From Anaerolineales bacterium UBA6055 (GTDB lineage Bacteria > Chloroflexota > Anaerolineae > Aggregatilineales > Phototrophicaceae), in NCBI GenBank assembly GCA_002428985.1, contig DIYL01000029.1, positions 1 through 64,000 on the forward strand: a stretch of 64,000 nt of DNA, given 5' to 3'. The stretch's first letter is position 1; every line of letters begins with the position of its first letter. The notes under the pieces are model-generated. The model did not search any database, was not told where the DNA came from, and worked only from the letters and a program-made list of their open reading frames with translations. Position numbers and translations under genes: made by a program. Positions 1-11,500 of this stretch are shown here, piece after piece.

Positions 1-232
1 ATGCGGCATCACTTGCGCAGAATCTTGATCTGCTTTAATCACAACGCTCTAAAATACCACCAAGATTGCTACAAATACCTCCAAGCTACCACCTCATATC
101 TTGTATCCTTATGATATAGATGAAATTTTTTGTGATATTGAACTTTTTGCCACATTACATCTCGCAATGACAACTTCTTGCAAATGTTGACAATCAAAGA
201 CCCTGACAATATTACTGACCAAGGATTTTATT

Positions 233-2794
233 ATGAGTATAAAGAAGATCTACCTAATTCATCATTCGCACACCGATGTCGGTTTTACCCTGGAGCAACC
301 CATCGTCTGGGAGATGTATAGTCGCTTTATTGATGAGGCTCTGTATCTTGCCGAAAAGTACCAAGATCATGATACACCGGGCGCCTTCCGTTGGACAATT
401 GAAAATCTCGCAAGTCTCGAATACTGGCTAACGCATGCTACAGATAATGAGATTGACCGCCTGATTTCTCTCGAAAAAGCAGGTCGCGTTGAGATTATGG
501 GTATGTTTGCCAACATAACACCACTGTATAACACCGATCAAATCATTGAAAGTATGCAATCTCTGCGTCTATTCCGCGATGATTTTGGTTTCACCATTGA
601 ATACGCGATGAACTGCGATGTAAACGGTCAAAACTGGACACTGACAGATATTCTGCTTGACTTCGGTATCCAAGGCTTTTCAATGGCGGTAAATTCACAT
701 ATGGGCGGTCCTGTCACACCACGGCCTTCTATATTCAAATGGGAAGCACCATCGGGTAGAACGATCCTTGCCGCAAACAATTGGCCCTACGGCAAAGCAG
801 GTGAAGAAGGCATCGGTCGTAGTAAGGAACGTTTTCAGGAGCGCTGGAAGGTCATGGAAGCGTATTTGAATGATATTGGTTACCCACTGCCTATATTATT
901 GTTGCAATTGATTCATCCTTTTGATGGGGACAACGCTACTGCCTACGATTACACCCCGTTTATTGACGATTGGAATGCAAGTAATGAGTTGCAATTAGAG
1001 ATGGTCACACCACGCACATGGTGGGATGCTGTTCGTGAATATGAAGACCTATTACCAACTATGCGGGGTGACTGGACTGATTTCTGGAACTTTGGTGCGA
1101 TTAGCAGTGCTCATGAGCAACGTCTAAGTACAAAGAGTCGCAAGCGTCTGTGGTCTGCTGATGCAATATACGGCGCGCTCAACCAGATAACAGATCAGCA
1201 GGCTTGGGCACACAAATCCTTTAGACGGCATCGTGACACTGCATGGTATTCACTGAATTGTTGGGGGGAACATACGTGGGGTGTAGATTTAGCTATTATC
1301 CAGCCTGATCACGATGATACCCGCACCCAATGGCATCACAAAGCCGACTATGCCCACAAAGCGCGCAGTTACAGTCGTTTACTCCAACGTGATGCCATTG
1401 GGGATTTTGCACAGCACGTCACCCGTGAAAATTCAGATGACATTCTTGCGTTTAACCCGCTGCCGTGGAAGCAAACTGTGGCTGGTCTTTTGCCCTATTT
1501 TGTTACGAATCCTCGCGGATTCCCGGAAGACACAACCGCTGGTCGTCATCATCAAGAACGTGAATGGACACTACCAGGCAATGATGATTGGTGGTCTCCC
1601 GGTCGCCATTATCTTTTACCAGCGACAGAAATACCTGCTTATGGGTATGCTGTGATCCCACGTGATCAACTTGTACAGTTAGATGAGCAATGGATTGGTG
1701 AAGACGCTATCGTGAGTAATCATCGCTATACAATCACTTTTGATCGGGAAACAGGTGGGATTGTATCTCTATATGACAAATCACTTGATTGGGAACTAGT
1801 CAAGACCGACGCTAACTATGCCCTGAATAGTTATGTACATGAAGAGGTCGCTGACAAGTCTGGAGTAAATGATAAAACTAGAATGGCAAATGCCCGCGAT
1901 ATGCTGTTCTTCCAGGAGTGGATGTCGGACAAACCAGAAATACCACCCGGTTGGAAAACAGGCTGGCATGCACGCAGGGTTGGTGCCTACGAGGTTGTCA
2001 AACATAAGGTGTACCGTCAAACACATGGGCTCTTCATACGGCAGGAACTGCACGTTAAGGGGGTTGAAGGCACCCTCCAACAAGAAGTCTTTTTGCCAGA
2101 TTATGCTGGTTACATCGAGTGTTCAGCGCAATGGCGTATGACCAGCACGTCTCATCCTGAAGCAACATATCTAGTATTTCCATTCAATGTACCCGATGCA
2201 ACTGCACGTTTTGATGTCGGAGATCAGGCTGTTATTGCTGGTGAAGAACAACTGCCGTGTGTCTGTCGAGATTACTTTACCATGCAAAAGTGGATCGACT
2301 TTAATAATGGTGAACGTGGCATCATGATTGCCACACCAGAAAATCCACTTGTTCAGTTAGGTGACTTCCACTATGGTCACTATCAAAGCGAATTCTCATT
2401 GGAAGATGCGACTTTTCTAGGATGGGTCACCAACAATTACTGGCAAACTGACTTCCGTCCACATCAACCGGGAAAGGTTCAGGCTCGCTATCGTATTCAA
2501 CCGTATCAAGGTAAATTCGATGAAGGGAAAGCGCATCGCTTTGGCACTGAAGCTCTTCATACCATGCCAGTCTGCCAGAAATTGACTGAACCCGTTACGA
2601 CTGATTTACCATTACCACCAGAGGCAACCCTCCTCAATTTGCCAGACGCACCCGTCACCGTGTTGCATATCAGCAAGCTTCCAATGAAAACGGCATCATT
2701 ATTCGTTTACAGAATGCAAGTGATGAAACGAGGACTGCGACGATCAGCTCGGGACTACTCAAGATTGAGACAGCTCAGATGTGTGATTTGTTAG
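233..2794 (+). CDS. GH38-like glycoside hydrolase, DUF5054 family (3' end frameshifted)
   Basis: The protein resembles the DUF5054 family, whose N-terminal part is related to GH38 alpha-mannosidases. An H-x-D pair (H13, D15, in HSHTDVGFT) fits the GH38 zinc site, and D129 in NCDVNGQNW sits where the nucleophile Asp would be. The middle and C-terminal parts resemble GH38 beta-sandwich domains. No signal peptide is seen, so it is probably cytoplasmic and acts on an imported glycan. AAGGA lies 7 nt before the ATG. The gene at 4296-6990 is a close paralogue. The last ~35 residues of this frame are unlike the paralogue, whereas another frame from about 2677 encodes NGIIIRLQNASDE and a matching tail ending at 2895. 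One base therefore seems lost near 2674. Function is inferred from the fold; the substrate is unknown. Confidence 0.75.
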   Translation: MSIKKIYLIHHSHTDVGFTLEQPIVWEMYSRFIDEALYLAEKYQDHDTPGAFRWTIENLASLEYWLTHATDNEIDRLISLEKAGRVEIMGMFANITPLYNTDQIIESMQSLRLFRDDFGFTIEYAMNCDVNGQNWTLTDILLDFGIQGFSMAVNSHMGGPVTPRPSIFKWEAPSGRTILAANNWPYGKAGEEGIGRSKERFQERWKVMEAYLNDIGYPLPILLLQLIHPFDGDNATAYDYTPFIDDWNASNELQLEMVTPRTWWDAVREYEDLLPTMRGDWTDFWNFGAISSAHEQRLSTKSRKRLWSADAIYGALNQITDQQAWAHKSFRRHRDTAWYSLNCWGEHTWGVDLAIIQPDHDDTRTQWHHKADYAHKARSYSRLLQRDAIGDFAQHVTRENSDDILAFNPLPWKQTVAGLLPYFVTNPRGFPEDTTAGRHHQEREWTLPGNDDWWSPGRHYLLPATEIPAYGYAVIPRDQLVQLDEQWIGEDAIVSNHRYTITFDRETGGIVSLYDKSLDWELVKTDANYALNSYVHEEVADKSGVNDKTRMANARDMLFFQEWMSDKPEIPPGWKTGWHARRVGAYEVVKHKVYRQTHGLFIRQELHVKGVEGTLQQEVFLPDYAGYIECSAQWRMTSTSHPEATYLVFPFNVPDATARFDVGDQAVIAGEEQLPCVCRDYFTMQKWIDFNNGERGIMIATPENPLVQLGDFHYGHYQSEFSLEDATFLGWVTNNYWQTDFRPHQPGKVQARYRIQPYQGKFDEGKAHRFGTEALHTMPVCQKLTEPVTTDLPLPPEATLLNLPDAPVTVLHISKLPMKTASLFVYRMQVMKRGLRRSARDYSRLRQLRCVIC

Positions 2795-2914
2795 GAATGC
2801 CAGTCGACAAAGTCGATGTAAATGAAAGTGTGCTATCCGTCGAATTACTGCCTCGTCGTATCACCACCCTGTTACTGCAAGTCAACATAACATAGAAATT
2901 AAAGGCACTTAGCT

Positions 2915-4132
2915 ATGACTAAAGAACAACAGACAAGTCACATTCGCGAGTACTTGCAAGCGGTGAAATCATTTAGTCCTAGTATGTGTCGCTTCTTGCT
3001 GACAACAATAATGGTCAACCTGACTTTCTTCGGTCTTGTGGCAGTGTTACAAAACTTGTTCTTACTACGATTGCAGTTTGACGCTGGTTTTATCGGCATG
3101 ATGTTGGGAGTTGGACAGCTTATCTGGGCAAGTGCAGCGCTACCTGCTAGTCAGTTGAGCAACCGCTTTGGACTGCGTAACAGCATGATTTTCGGTTTCG
3201 CGTTAGCTGGTGTAGGATTAGCGATGATCTTGTCGGTAGAGCTATTACCACAAGATCAATGGCGCAACTGGCTGTTATTCAGTGTAGCTGTCGAATATCT
3301 GGGTGCGGCGTTTTTCACAGTTAATATGGCTCCCTACATCATGATTGTGACGAGCGAAAAGGAACGGCAACATGCCTTTTCGGTTTTCCAAGCACTCAAT
3401 CCAGCGATGGCATTTCTGGGTAGCTTAATTGCAGGGATACTGCCACCACTATGGACGAGTCTATCTGGTGTATCACTTGATTTACCAGAACCTTATCGTC
3501 TTTCGCTGTGGCTCGGGCCAATACTGCTATGGGCTTCAGTCATACCACTTTTTGGTGCAGACTCAGGACAGTTGAAAAACATCACTAAACAGAAAGACAC
3601 AGCCGAATCGATTCCTTTCAAGTGGTTTATATTTTTTGGTGTATTTGTGTTTGTTCAGGTCATTGGCGAAGGTGCAATGCGAACCTTCTTTAACGTTTAC
3701 CTAGATTCGACACTAGCAGTACCGTCATCACAGATTGGATTCATTATGGGAGTAGCGCAATTACTCCCTGTTGTGGCGGCATTGTCTACACTGTTATTAA
3801 TCACAAAATTCGGTTCCGGAAACACATTGATGGTGACATTGCTCGGTGGTGCTGGGTGTCTGTTATTGCTTGCAACTGAGCCACAGCTCGCGATGGCAGC
3901 ACTAGCATATATGGGAACAATTGCCATGATTACTGTCACCAACACAACCCGTGATTTGTTCGGGCAGGCGATGACTGTGCCACGTTGGCGAACGACGACA
4001 GCCGCTGTCTTAATCATCGGTGTTGCGTTAGGTTGGGCAACTGCCGGGATTATCGGTGGCTACTTGATCGATTCACTTGGTTTTGGGTCGATGTTCTTAG
4101 CCGGATCTGTTTTGCAATATTGGCAGTACTGA
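2915..4132 (+). CDS. Major facilitator superfamily transporter (3' frameshift; original end near 4215)
   Basis: This is a hydrophobic protein with about 11-12 membrane spans and an MFS-like R-F-G-L-R loop after the second or third span. It probably imports a sugar or glycoside for the flanking DUF5054 enzymes, since it lies between the two with short gaps. The frame stops at 4132 inside the last span (FLAGSVLQYWQY). A shift of one base near 4105 would continue as ICFAILAVLILFVYLRRR and end at 4215. The simplest reading is a one-base deletion, as in both neighbours. The substrate cannot be told from sequence. It could be a dying gene or a sequencing error. Confidence 0.75.
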   Translation: MTKEQQTSHIREYLQAVKSFSPSMCRFLLTTIMVNLTFFGLVAVLQNLFLLRLQFDAGFIGMMLGVGQLIWASAALPASQLSNRFGLRNSMIFGFALAGVGLAMILSVELLPQDQWRNWLLFSVAVEYLGAAFFTVNMAPYIMIVTSEKERQHAFSVFQALNPAMAFLGSLIAGILPPLWTSLSGVSLDLPEPYRLSLWLGPILLWASVIPLFGADSGQLKNITKQKDTAESIPFKWFIFFGVFVFVQVIGEGAMRTFFNVYLDSTLAVPSSQIGFIMGVAQLLPVVAALSTLLLITKFGSGNTLMVTLLGGAGCLLLLATEPQLAMAALAYMGTIAMITVTNTTRDLFGQAMTVPRWRTTTAAVLIIGVALGWATAGIIGGYLIDSLGFGSMFLAGSVLQYWQY

Positions 4133-4236
4133 TACTATTTGTCTACCTGCGTAGGAGAGGGACTAACCCTTCAATAGCTTTGTCAAATGAGATAGCAGTC
4201 GATACTAACATGTAGTTTTCTGAGAATACAGCTTTC

Positions 4237-4261
4237 TAGATGTCTCACTTGTAGACATCTA
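4237..4261 (+). terminator. Hairpin after the MFS gene
   Basis: A perfect 9-bp stem (TAGATGTCT / AGACATCTA) with a 7-nt loop lies between the MFS gene and the second DUF5054 gene. It is followed by ATTTAAC rather than a clear T-run, so it may be a weak terminator or a processing hairpin. Confidence 0.45.
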
Positions 4262-4295
4262 TTTAACAATCAAAGTACAGAAAGAGCGATAGATC

Positions 4296-6990
4296 ATGAC
4301 AGTTGAAAAGATATTCCTGATTCACCATAGTCATACCGATGTTGGTTTTACACACGACCAGCCTATTCTCTGGGATTTGTCACAGCGATTCATCGACGAG
4401 GCTATCGACCTAGCAGAACAGTCCGCCGATAGTAACAGCCACGGAGCTTTTCGCTGGACTATTGAAAACACACTTCCACTATTGAAATGGCTACGTCGTG
4501 CATCTAGCAAAGATATTGATCGATTAGTTGCAATGGAACAGGCTGGACGGATAGAAGTAACCGGCATGTTTGGAAACATGACACCGCTATTGGACACCGA
4601 CCAATTTGTCGAGAGCCTACTACCCTTGCGTCGGCTTCGGGAGGACTACAGTTTTGATATTCGGTATGCAATGAATTGTGATGTAAACGGAGAGAATTGA
4701 CCTCTCATAGACCTGTACTAGATGCAGGCATTGAAGCCTTTTCTATGGCGATCAATATCCGCTTTGGGGTGCCCCAAGCCCCAGGCCGCAAGGATTCTGG
4801 TGGCAAGGCCCGAGTAACCGTAAAATTCTTGCATGGAATGGCTGGACTTATCCAATGGGTTGGATTTATGGGATTGGACGCAGTGCTTCTGATCTTGAAA
4901 ATGTTTGGTGGTCCCGTATCGAAAAACATTTGCACGATAGCGAATACCCTCTACCCATCTTGATGATCCAGAGTTTCCACCCATTTGGGGATAATGGTAC
5001 CGCCTTAGGTGCGTTCACTCCGTTCATAGATAAGTGGAACGCAGAAGGGAAATCCCCACAGATTATCATGGCGACACCCAAGATGTGGTGGGACGCAGTC
5101 GCGGAGTATAGTGATAAGCTACCAACCATACGTGGAGACTGGACCGACTATTGGAATTTTGGTGCGATCAGTAGCGCACGCGAAACTTCCATTGATCAAC
5201 AGAACCGTATTCGGTTACGTACTGCTGATGCTTTGGGTGCTGTAGTTCTAGGGCAAGATCCGCCAGCAAAGTGGACAGCTAAATCATTTGCTGAATATCG
5301 ATCCGAAGCATGGGAGTCAGAATTGCTCTATGGAGAGCATACTTGGGGTGCGGATGTCGCTATGCGTTTGCCTACCAGTGAGGACACTGCAACGCAATGG
5401 CATCATAAAGCCCATTATGCTTATCAAGCCCGTAGCTTGAGTTTGATGTTACAACGGGACGCATTAGGTGACTTCAGCCACCTAATTGATCGAGAATCAT
5501 CAGAAGATTTGCTGGTCTTTAACCCACTGCCTTGGTCGCGAGAGATCAGTGGAGAGGTGCCACAGAGTATCTTATTCCCACGTGGTTTGCCAGAGGACAC
5601 GACGTCTACCCGTCACTATCAAGATCATTATGTCGGTGTCGAGCAGTTGTTAAAAGCTATTGATGGTGAGGGTTTTCACCTTGTTTCACCTTTAAAGCCA
5701 GATGTGAATATACGTGCGCTACCACCAACAAAAGTACCCGGTTATGGCTATTCTGTTGTAAAACGGGAAACACTCCTAGATATATTGTCAGAATCAATTG
5801 TGAGTGATGAGAAGAGTGTTGAAAATGATCGTTACCGTCTGTCGTTTGATAAAGATAAGGGTGGTATCGTCTCCTGGTACGACAAAAAACTGGATCGAGA
5901 ATGGATTGATACTAGCACGGGGTATCCACTTAATGGTTATGTACATGAAACAGTCGCCGATAGAGAACATGAATGGCCACGCCGTCTGATCTTCGAAATG
6001 AATTGGCACGCTGAACGGATTGAGCAACAGCGCGGCTGGAAGCCTGATTGGCAAGCTGAACGGAGCCAACCAACCGCAGTAATAGAGCACAAAGTCATAC
6101 GAACTCCGTTAGGTAGCCATATTGTCCAGAAACTAGAAGCTCCCGGATGTGAGGGGCATTTATTGCAACGTGTGTATCTACCAAACACTGGTGAATATAT
6201 AGAGTGTGAATCGTGGTGGGCGTTGGGTCCAGATGAACACCCAGAAGCAACTTATCTACTGTTCCCCTTCAATTTACCAGATGCAACAGCGCGTCGCGAT
6301 CTGGGTGGGCAAGTCATGGAACCTGAACAAGATCAAATACCGGGTACTTGCCGCGATTACTACACAGCCCAACAGTGGGTGGACTTCAATAATGGTGAAT
6401 TTGGGATGATGATTTCCACATCCGAAAATCCGATGGTCCAGCTTGGCGACTTCCACTTTGGTCATAAATTCTCATTGGGTCACTCATTGTTCTTAGGATG
6501 GGTGACCAACACGTATTGGGAGACTAACTTCCGAGCCAGCCAACCAGGACCTGTATACGCCCGCTATCGTCTACAACCATATCAGGGAGCATTTGACGAA
6601 GCGCAAGCTCATCACTTTGGATTGGATGTGGCTCACGCCAGACCCCTCTTCCAGCATCTTGGTGAAAACACTGCAGATGATAATTACATGTACCCGACAA
6701 ACGGATCACTTTTATCTCTACCTGATCCAGACTCACAAGTATTGACTGTACATATCAAACCAGCAGTTGAAGAATCTGGAATTATCGTACGGCTACTTAA
6801 TGCAAGTGATGAGGAGCAAGTAGTAACAATCGGTTCAGGCCTGTTGCAGATTGTGAAAGCTCATAAATGTAGCTTACTAGAAGTACCAGAAGATGTACTT
6901 GATGTCCTTGATGGTGAGGTGTCTCTACACTTATCACCACGACGTGTTACAACTATCCAACTAGAAGTAAGTCACTCAGTACGACGATAG
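4296..6990 (+). pseudogene. Second DUF5054 / GH38-like protein, two frameshifts
   Basis: This is a paralogue of the gene at 233, with the same HSHTDVGFT start and NCDVNGEN motif. The reading frame breaks twice. At 4698-4700 a TGA replaces the Trp codon of N-W-T; one extra G restores NWTSHRPVLDAG, matching NWTLTDILLDFG in the paralogue. At the G-run 4766-4769 one extra G restores FGGAPSPRPQGFWW. From about 4775 to 6990 the frame is open and matches the paralogue to its natural end (SGIIVRLLNASDE, then SPRRVTTIQLEV). Both lesions look like single-base deletions in G runs, so under-called homopolymers are as likely as true decay. If it is read through, it is a cytoplasmic GH38-like enzyme of about 898 residues. 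Confidence 0.75.
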
Positions 6991-6998
6991 TTGTCTAT

Positions 6999-7064
6999 TT
7001 TAGAGAGTCACAGTTCCGATAACAGATACTTTTATCTCGATATAATCGATTGGAACTCTCTAAA
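6999..7064 (+). terminator. Long-range inverted repeat after the DUF5054 locus
   Basis: TTTAGAGAGT at 6999-7008 is the exact reverse complement of ACTCTCTAAA at 7055-7064. The 46-nt interior contains further partial pairing (TTCCGAT with ATCGATTGGAA). It begins 9 nt after the stop of the second DUF5054 gene and could end that transcript. It lacks a T-run and could instead be a mobile-element footprint. Confidence 0.35.
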
Positions 7065-7172
7065 CTGTTGCTTTTAGGTGCCTATATGCTAACGACTTTC
7101 TATAAGTCTAATACTTATGGATGTATTAAAACGAGCTATATGAGAATCTAGTCGCCTTACAGTTTGATGAAC

Positions 7173-7253
7173 TCAGACGATAGAAATGCCAAAATCATGG
7201 GCAATTTCAGCTAATTTCTCACCTTGTTTGTAACGTCCAGTATCGATTGATTT
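7173..7253 (-). other. Possible degenerate HTH-coding remnant in the 6991-7456 gap
   Basis: The 466 bases between the DUF5054 locus and the peroxidase gene hold no complete gene. On the minus strand a 26-codon open stretch without a start codon reads GRYKQGEKLAEIAHDFGIS. This looks like the helix-turn-helix tail of a recombinase or transposase. Further upstream on that strand are short fragments in other frames (for example SELANGLLAWLLE). This may be a decayed mobile-element gene. The call rests on pattern only. Confidence 0.25.
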
Positions 7254-7378
7254 CTATCAATTTTTTCGGTTTTGCATAACTAACCGAACTCCAATCCATA
7301 CTTATTCCAGAAGCCACGCCAACAACCCGTTAGCGAGTTCCGACTGTCCCAGAATAGTGAAACAACCAACATTCTTAT

Positions 7379-7401
7379 CTTATAAATATGCGATTTATAA
7401 G
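7379..7401. promoter_or_regulatory. Inverted repeat upstream of the cytochrome c peroxidase gene
   Basis: A perfect 9-bp inverted repeat (CTTATAAAT / ATTTATAAG) with a 5-nt centre ends 55 nt before the ATG at 7457. Its position and AT-rich symmetry suit a dimeric repressor or activator site. The binding protein is unknown. Confidence 0.35.
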
Positions 7402-7456
7402 TATACTAAATGTACCACCTGTTCCAGAATATGTAGTTTTCTGATTGGTAAACCCA

Positions 7457-8500
7457 ATGCCAAAACATAACTATAGCGTCTACATCACGATTGCACTTAC
7501 CGCACTTTTTATAATCGTTCTCTTTGGGAGCTTCTATCTTGCATTTAATACGACTTCTGAACCCATCGACACGACGCTAGCATTTCCCGTTGAAACAGAT
7601 AGCCGTGAACCGATTCTGCCGATTCCATTAACAGTAAATCTGGATGAGAGGAAGGTTGACCTTGGAAGGCAATTATTCTCTGACCCCATCTTGTCAGGCG
7701 ATGGCACTGTCTCATGTTGGACATGTCACAATTTAAGTCTGGGAGGAACAGACAGCTTGGATGTATCCATTGGAATCAATGGAAGACAGGGGGAAATTAA
7801 TGCGCCAACCGTATTCAATGCTGGCTATAATTTTCGCCAGTTCTGGGATGGACGTGCTATAGATCTTGAAGATCAAATTGACGGTCCCTTGACCAGCGAC
7901 TTTGAAATGGGATCGAGCTGGGACGATGTAGTATCGCGTCTAGAAGACGATGAAACTTATAGTCAACTTTTTAGCATTGAGTACCCCGACGGTATATCTC
8001 CTAACAATATCCGGCACGCTCTTGCTACATTTCAAGAGTCCTTGATCACACCAAACGCAAGATTCGATCAATATTTGCGCGGTGATGAGAATGCGATTAC
8101 AGACGAAGAAAAACGTGGGTACCAATTGTTTCAAAGCTATGGATGTATTTCATGTCATCAGGGTATCAATATCGGTGGCAACCTCTTCCAGAGGTTTGGC
8201 ATTATGGCAGACTATTTTGCTGATCGTGGTAATATAACTGAAGCTGACTATGGACGATTCAATGTGACGGGTTTTGAAGAGGATCGTTATGTCTTTAAAG
8301 TGCCAAGTCTACGTAATGTCGAGCTTACATCTCCCTATTTTCATGATGCATCCGTATCAACTTTAGAAGATGCTGTACTGACCATGGGATATTATCAATT
8401 GGGGTTGAATTTGACGGATGATGAAATTGGATCAATTGTTGCCTTCTTGAAGACCTTAACGGGAGAACATCCCGAAATGAATAATCCCGCAGAATCCTAG
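7457..8500 (+). CDS. Di-haem cytochrome c peroxidase / MauG family protein
   Basis: One N-terminal membrane anchor (about residues 8-28) is followed by an extracytoplasmic domain with two c-type haem sites, CWTCH and CISCH. Other bacterial peroxidase features are visible, such as GRQLFSDPILSGDGTVSC, a FWDGRA motif and SLRNVELTSPYFHDAS near the C-terminus. Such enzymes reduce hydrogen peroxide using electrons from small cytochromes; MauG-like members oxidise protein side chains. The ATG at 7457 is preferred over the TTG at 7445, though neither has a good ribosome site. It is 12 nt upstream of a membrane hybrid kinase, and TAGGAG at its own stop serves as that gene's Shine-Dalgarno. The pair may sense or handle redox stress. 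Confidence 0.85.
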   Translation: MPKHNYSVYITIALTALFIIVLFGSFYLAFNTTSEPIDTTLAFPVETDSREPILPIPLTVNLDERKVDLGRQLFSDPILSGDGTVSCWTCHNLSLGGTDSLDVSIGINGRQGEINAPTVFNAGYNFRQFWDGRAIDLEDQIDGPLTSDFEMGSSWDDVVSRLEDDETYSQLFSIEYPDGISPNNIRHALATFQESLITPNARFDQYLRGDENAITDEEKRGYQLFQSYGCISCHQGINIGGNLFQRFGIMADYFADRGNITEADYGRFNVTGFEEDRYVFKVPSLRNVELTSPYFHDASVSTLEDAVLTMGYYQLGLNLTDDEIGSIVAFLKTLTGEHPEMNNPAES

Positions 8501-8512
8501 GAGACAAACTAC

Positions 8513-11500
8513 ATGCGCTCTAATGTACTGAATTCTCTATTTGTGATTGGTGCAACGATTATTTTTCTAATATTATTATCGACAGCGCAAGTCATCAACA
8601 CAAGTGAACATAACGCCTATAGCGCAAGTCTACGACAGCTAGAAGCCAGTGATGCACTTTTGAACGAAAACATCTTGCAAATCCGGCTTGGATTGATTGA
8701 CTTTTACGACGATTCCAACCAACTCATTCAGTACACGCGCACAATTATCGAAACTTTACATGCCACACCGTCTTTTGTTACCCCCGAAGAACAAGAATTA
8801 CTGCATTTTGAACTCAGTCTATACCTATTGCTGTTAGACAACAAAGAAGAGTTGTTTAGTTCTTTCACAACTCAGAATGCTGTATTAAACAACTCACTTG
8901 CATTCTTTCCAACACTAGTGACAGAAATTACGACAAATAGTATCGACATGATGATTTCTCCGACAGATTTATCTACCCTGAATTTGTTTGCACAAAATGT
9001 ACTAGTTTTTGAGCAAAATACCGATGAAGATCTTGTTGAAGTCATCCAGCAAGCTAAAACAGAACTGCTTGCTAACATTGACATTTATCCGACATCAAAT
9101 CGTGGTATAGGAACAGATGTAGAAACAGCCATCCAACATGCAGATATCATTATTGATCGCTTACCAATTACCAACCAGCTATTAAATGACATACTAGCAG
9201 TGCCAATATTTGAACAAGCTGAAATGCTCAATAAAGCTTATGGTCAGATATACGCGAATGCACTCCAACGCGAACGATTCAATCAGATCATTTTATCATT
9301 GTTCATTATCGGTATGGTCTTCATCAGTGCGCTGCGGATTATCATCAGTTTACGCCGTTCAAATATCAATGAAGAACAAGCTCGCGCTCAGTATCAGGGG
9401 ATTTTTGACAATGCGACAGAGGGTATTTATCAGGTCAAATTGCAGTCAGATGGGAATCATATTATCACCAATGCAAACCTAGCGTTTGCACATATACTTG
9501 GCTATGACACCCCTCAACAGATAGTGTCTCATCTCCAACATGTCCGCCAAATCTATCATAATAGTGCTGATCATGATCACCTACTGCAACATCTCGAATT
9601 GAACACATCAGTAATGAACTTTGAGACACGTATTGCTAGACGTGATGGGTCAATCATCTGGGTATCTGAGAATATTCGGATGAAAGAGGACGGTGAGCAC
9701 TCATATTATGATGCCCTAACACGTGATATAACTTTGCAGAAACAATTGGAGCAGCGCTCCGAGACCCTATACACAATCAGCAAACAACTCACGTTAGCGC
9801 AAAACGAAGATGAAATGCTAATTGCATTAGCCAAGCCACTTATTTCATATGGAATAGAGAATGCAGCACTATTTTATACGAATGATAACTCTACAACAGC
9901 TATACGTTCTGTTGCAGTGTGGTCTCGCAGAGATAACAAAGCTCCTAGCAATACTGTTACGGAGTCGCTACTGCCAGATTCATTTTTGACATGGTTTAGA
10001 GATCATCAGTCCTCCTTTAACATTAAGCTGGATACATTAACTACGGAAGAACTTCCATCGAGTGTACGTGATTGGTTCAATCACCGGGGCTTTAACAATA
10101 TTGTTTTATTACCTCTAGTGAGAAACAATGACCAGCTTGGCATATTATTATTGGGTTTAACAGTAGATCATCAATTGACACAACATGACACAGCAGTCTT
10201 TGAAACGATACCAGCCTTAGCAGTACCAGCAGTCGCAAATCGTCAGCTTGTGAATAATCTTGAAGAACTAGTTACTCAAAGAACTGAAGAATTGCAAAAC
10301 AAGAATGTCCAACTTGAGAAATCTATTGTTGTTGCCGAATCAGCGAATCGGGCAAAGAGTGTTTTTCTGGCAAACATGAGCCATGAACTCCGTACACCAT
10401 TGAATGCAATTCTTGGGTTTAGCCAATTAATGTACCGAGATGACAACCTATCCACCACATATAAGAATTATCTGGAAACTATAACAGATAGTGGAGAAGC
10501 CCTATTACAGCTTATTAATGATGTGCTCGATATATCCAAAATCGAAGCAGGGCAAATTGTCATTAATAACATCGCCACAGATCTACATGAGCTGTTTCAA
10601 CATCTCAAGTCACTCCTACAATTTCGTGCAGAAAACAAGGGTATTGAGCTATTATTCGAGATTCCTGAAAATTTCCCCCGCTACGTGATTGTCGATCAGG
10701 TTAAATTACGTCAAATTCTACTTAATCTAATTGGCAACGCGATTAAATTTACTGAAACTGGTTCAGTTTGCCTCAATGTGATGTACGAAGAAACCAATAC
10801 AGAATCGCTCAAACTATTTTTCTTTGTCAGTGATACAGGTATAGGCATTCCTCAAGACGAACTTGACCATATTTTCCAAGCATTTGCACAAGCGAACAAT
10901 GTGAGCTTCGCAGAAGGAACAGGTCTCGGCTTAGCAATTACGCGCGAATTTGTAAACCTAATGGGTGGTGACATTCATGTACGTAGCGCGCTAGATAATG
11001 GGACAACATTCTGGGTTGAGCTTCCAGTTGGCCATGCCAATTCTTCCATGATCATTCATGAAGATAACCTTGATGCTATTGGCGTTGTACCTGGACAAGC
11101 TGAAACTCGCATTCTAGTCGTTGAAGATAACCCACACAATCGACAGGTCATGCATGATTTTCTTCAAGGATTCGGATTTGCACTTCGAGAAGCTGTTAAC
11201 GGTCAAGAAGCTATTGAAGTTACAAAAGCTTGGCAACCACATTTAATATTTATGGACATGCGAATGCCTGTCATGGATGGTTATGAATCCACTAGGCATA
11301 TAAAAGAACTTGTTATACCCACCACCCCCAAAATTATCGCGCTGACAGCAAGTGTATTTGACCACGAAAAGACAGATATTTTAGAGGCGGGTTGTGACGA
11401 TTTACTTCACAAACCCGTACGAGCTCATAAGATAATTAAAATGATCGAAAAGCATGTACAGGTAGAATTTATCTACAGAGAATTATCAAGCGCACCGTCT

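Noticed and set aside
1..113. An ATG-started 37-codon frame at the left edge, and a minus-strand stretch running off the edge
   Set aside because: Neither has a recognisable product or a convincing ribosome site.
187..215. TTGACA and TATTAC 17 nt apart before the first DUF5054 gene
   Set aside because: The -10 would lie only 18 nt before the ATG and the start site would fall in the ribosome site; it is more likely chance.
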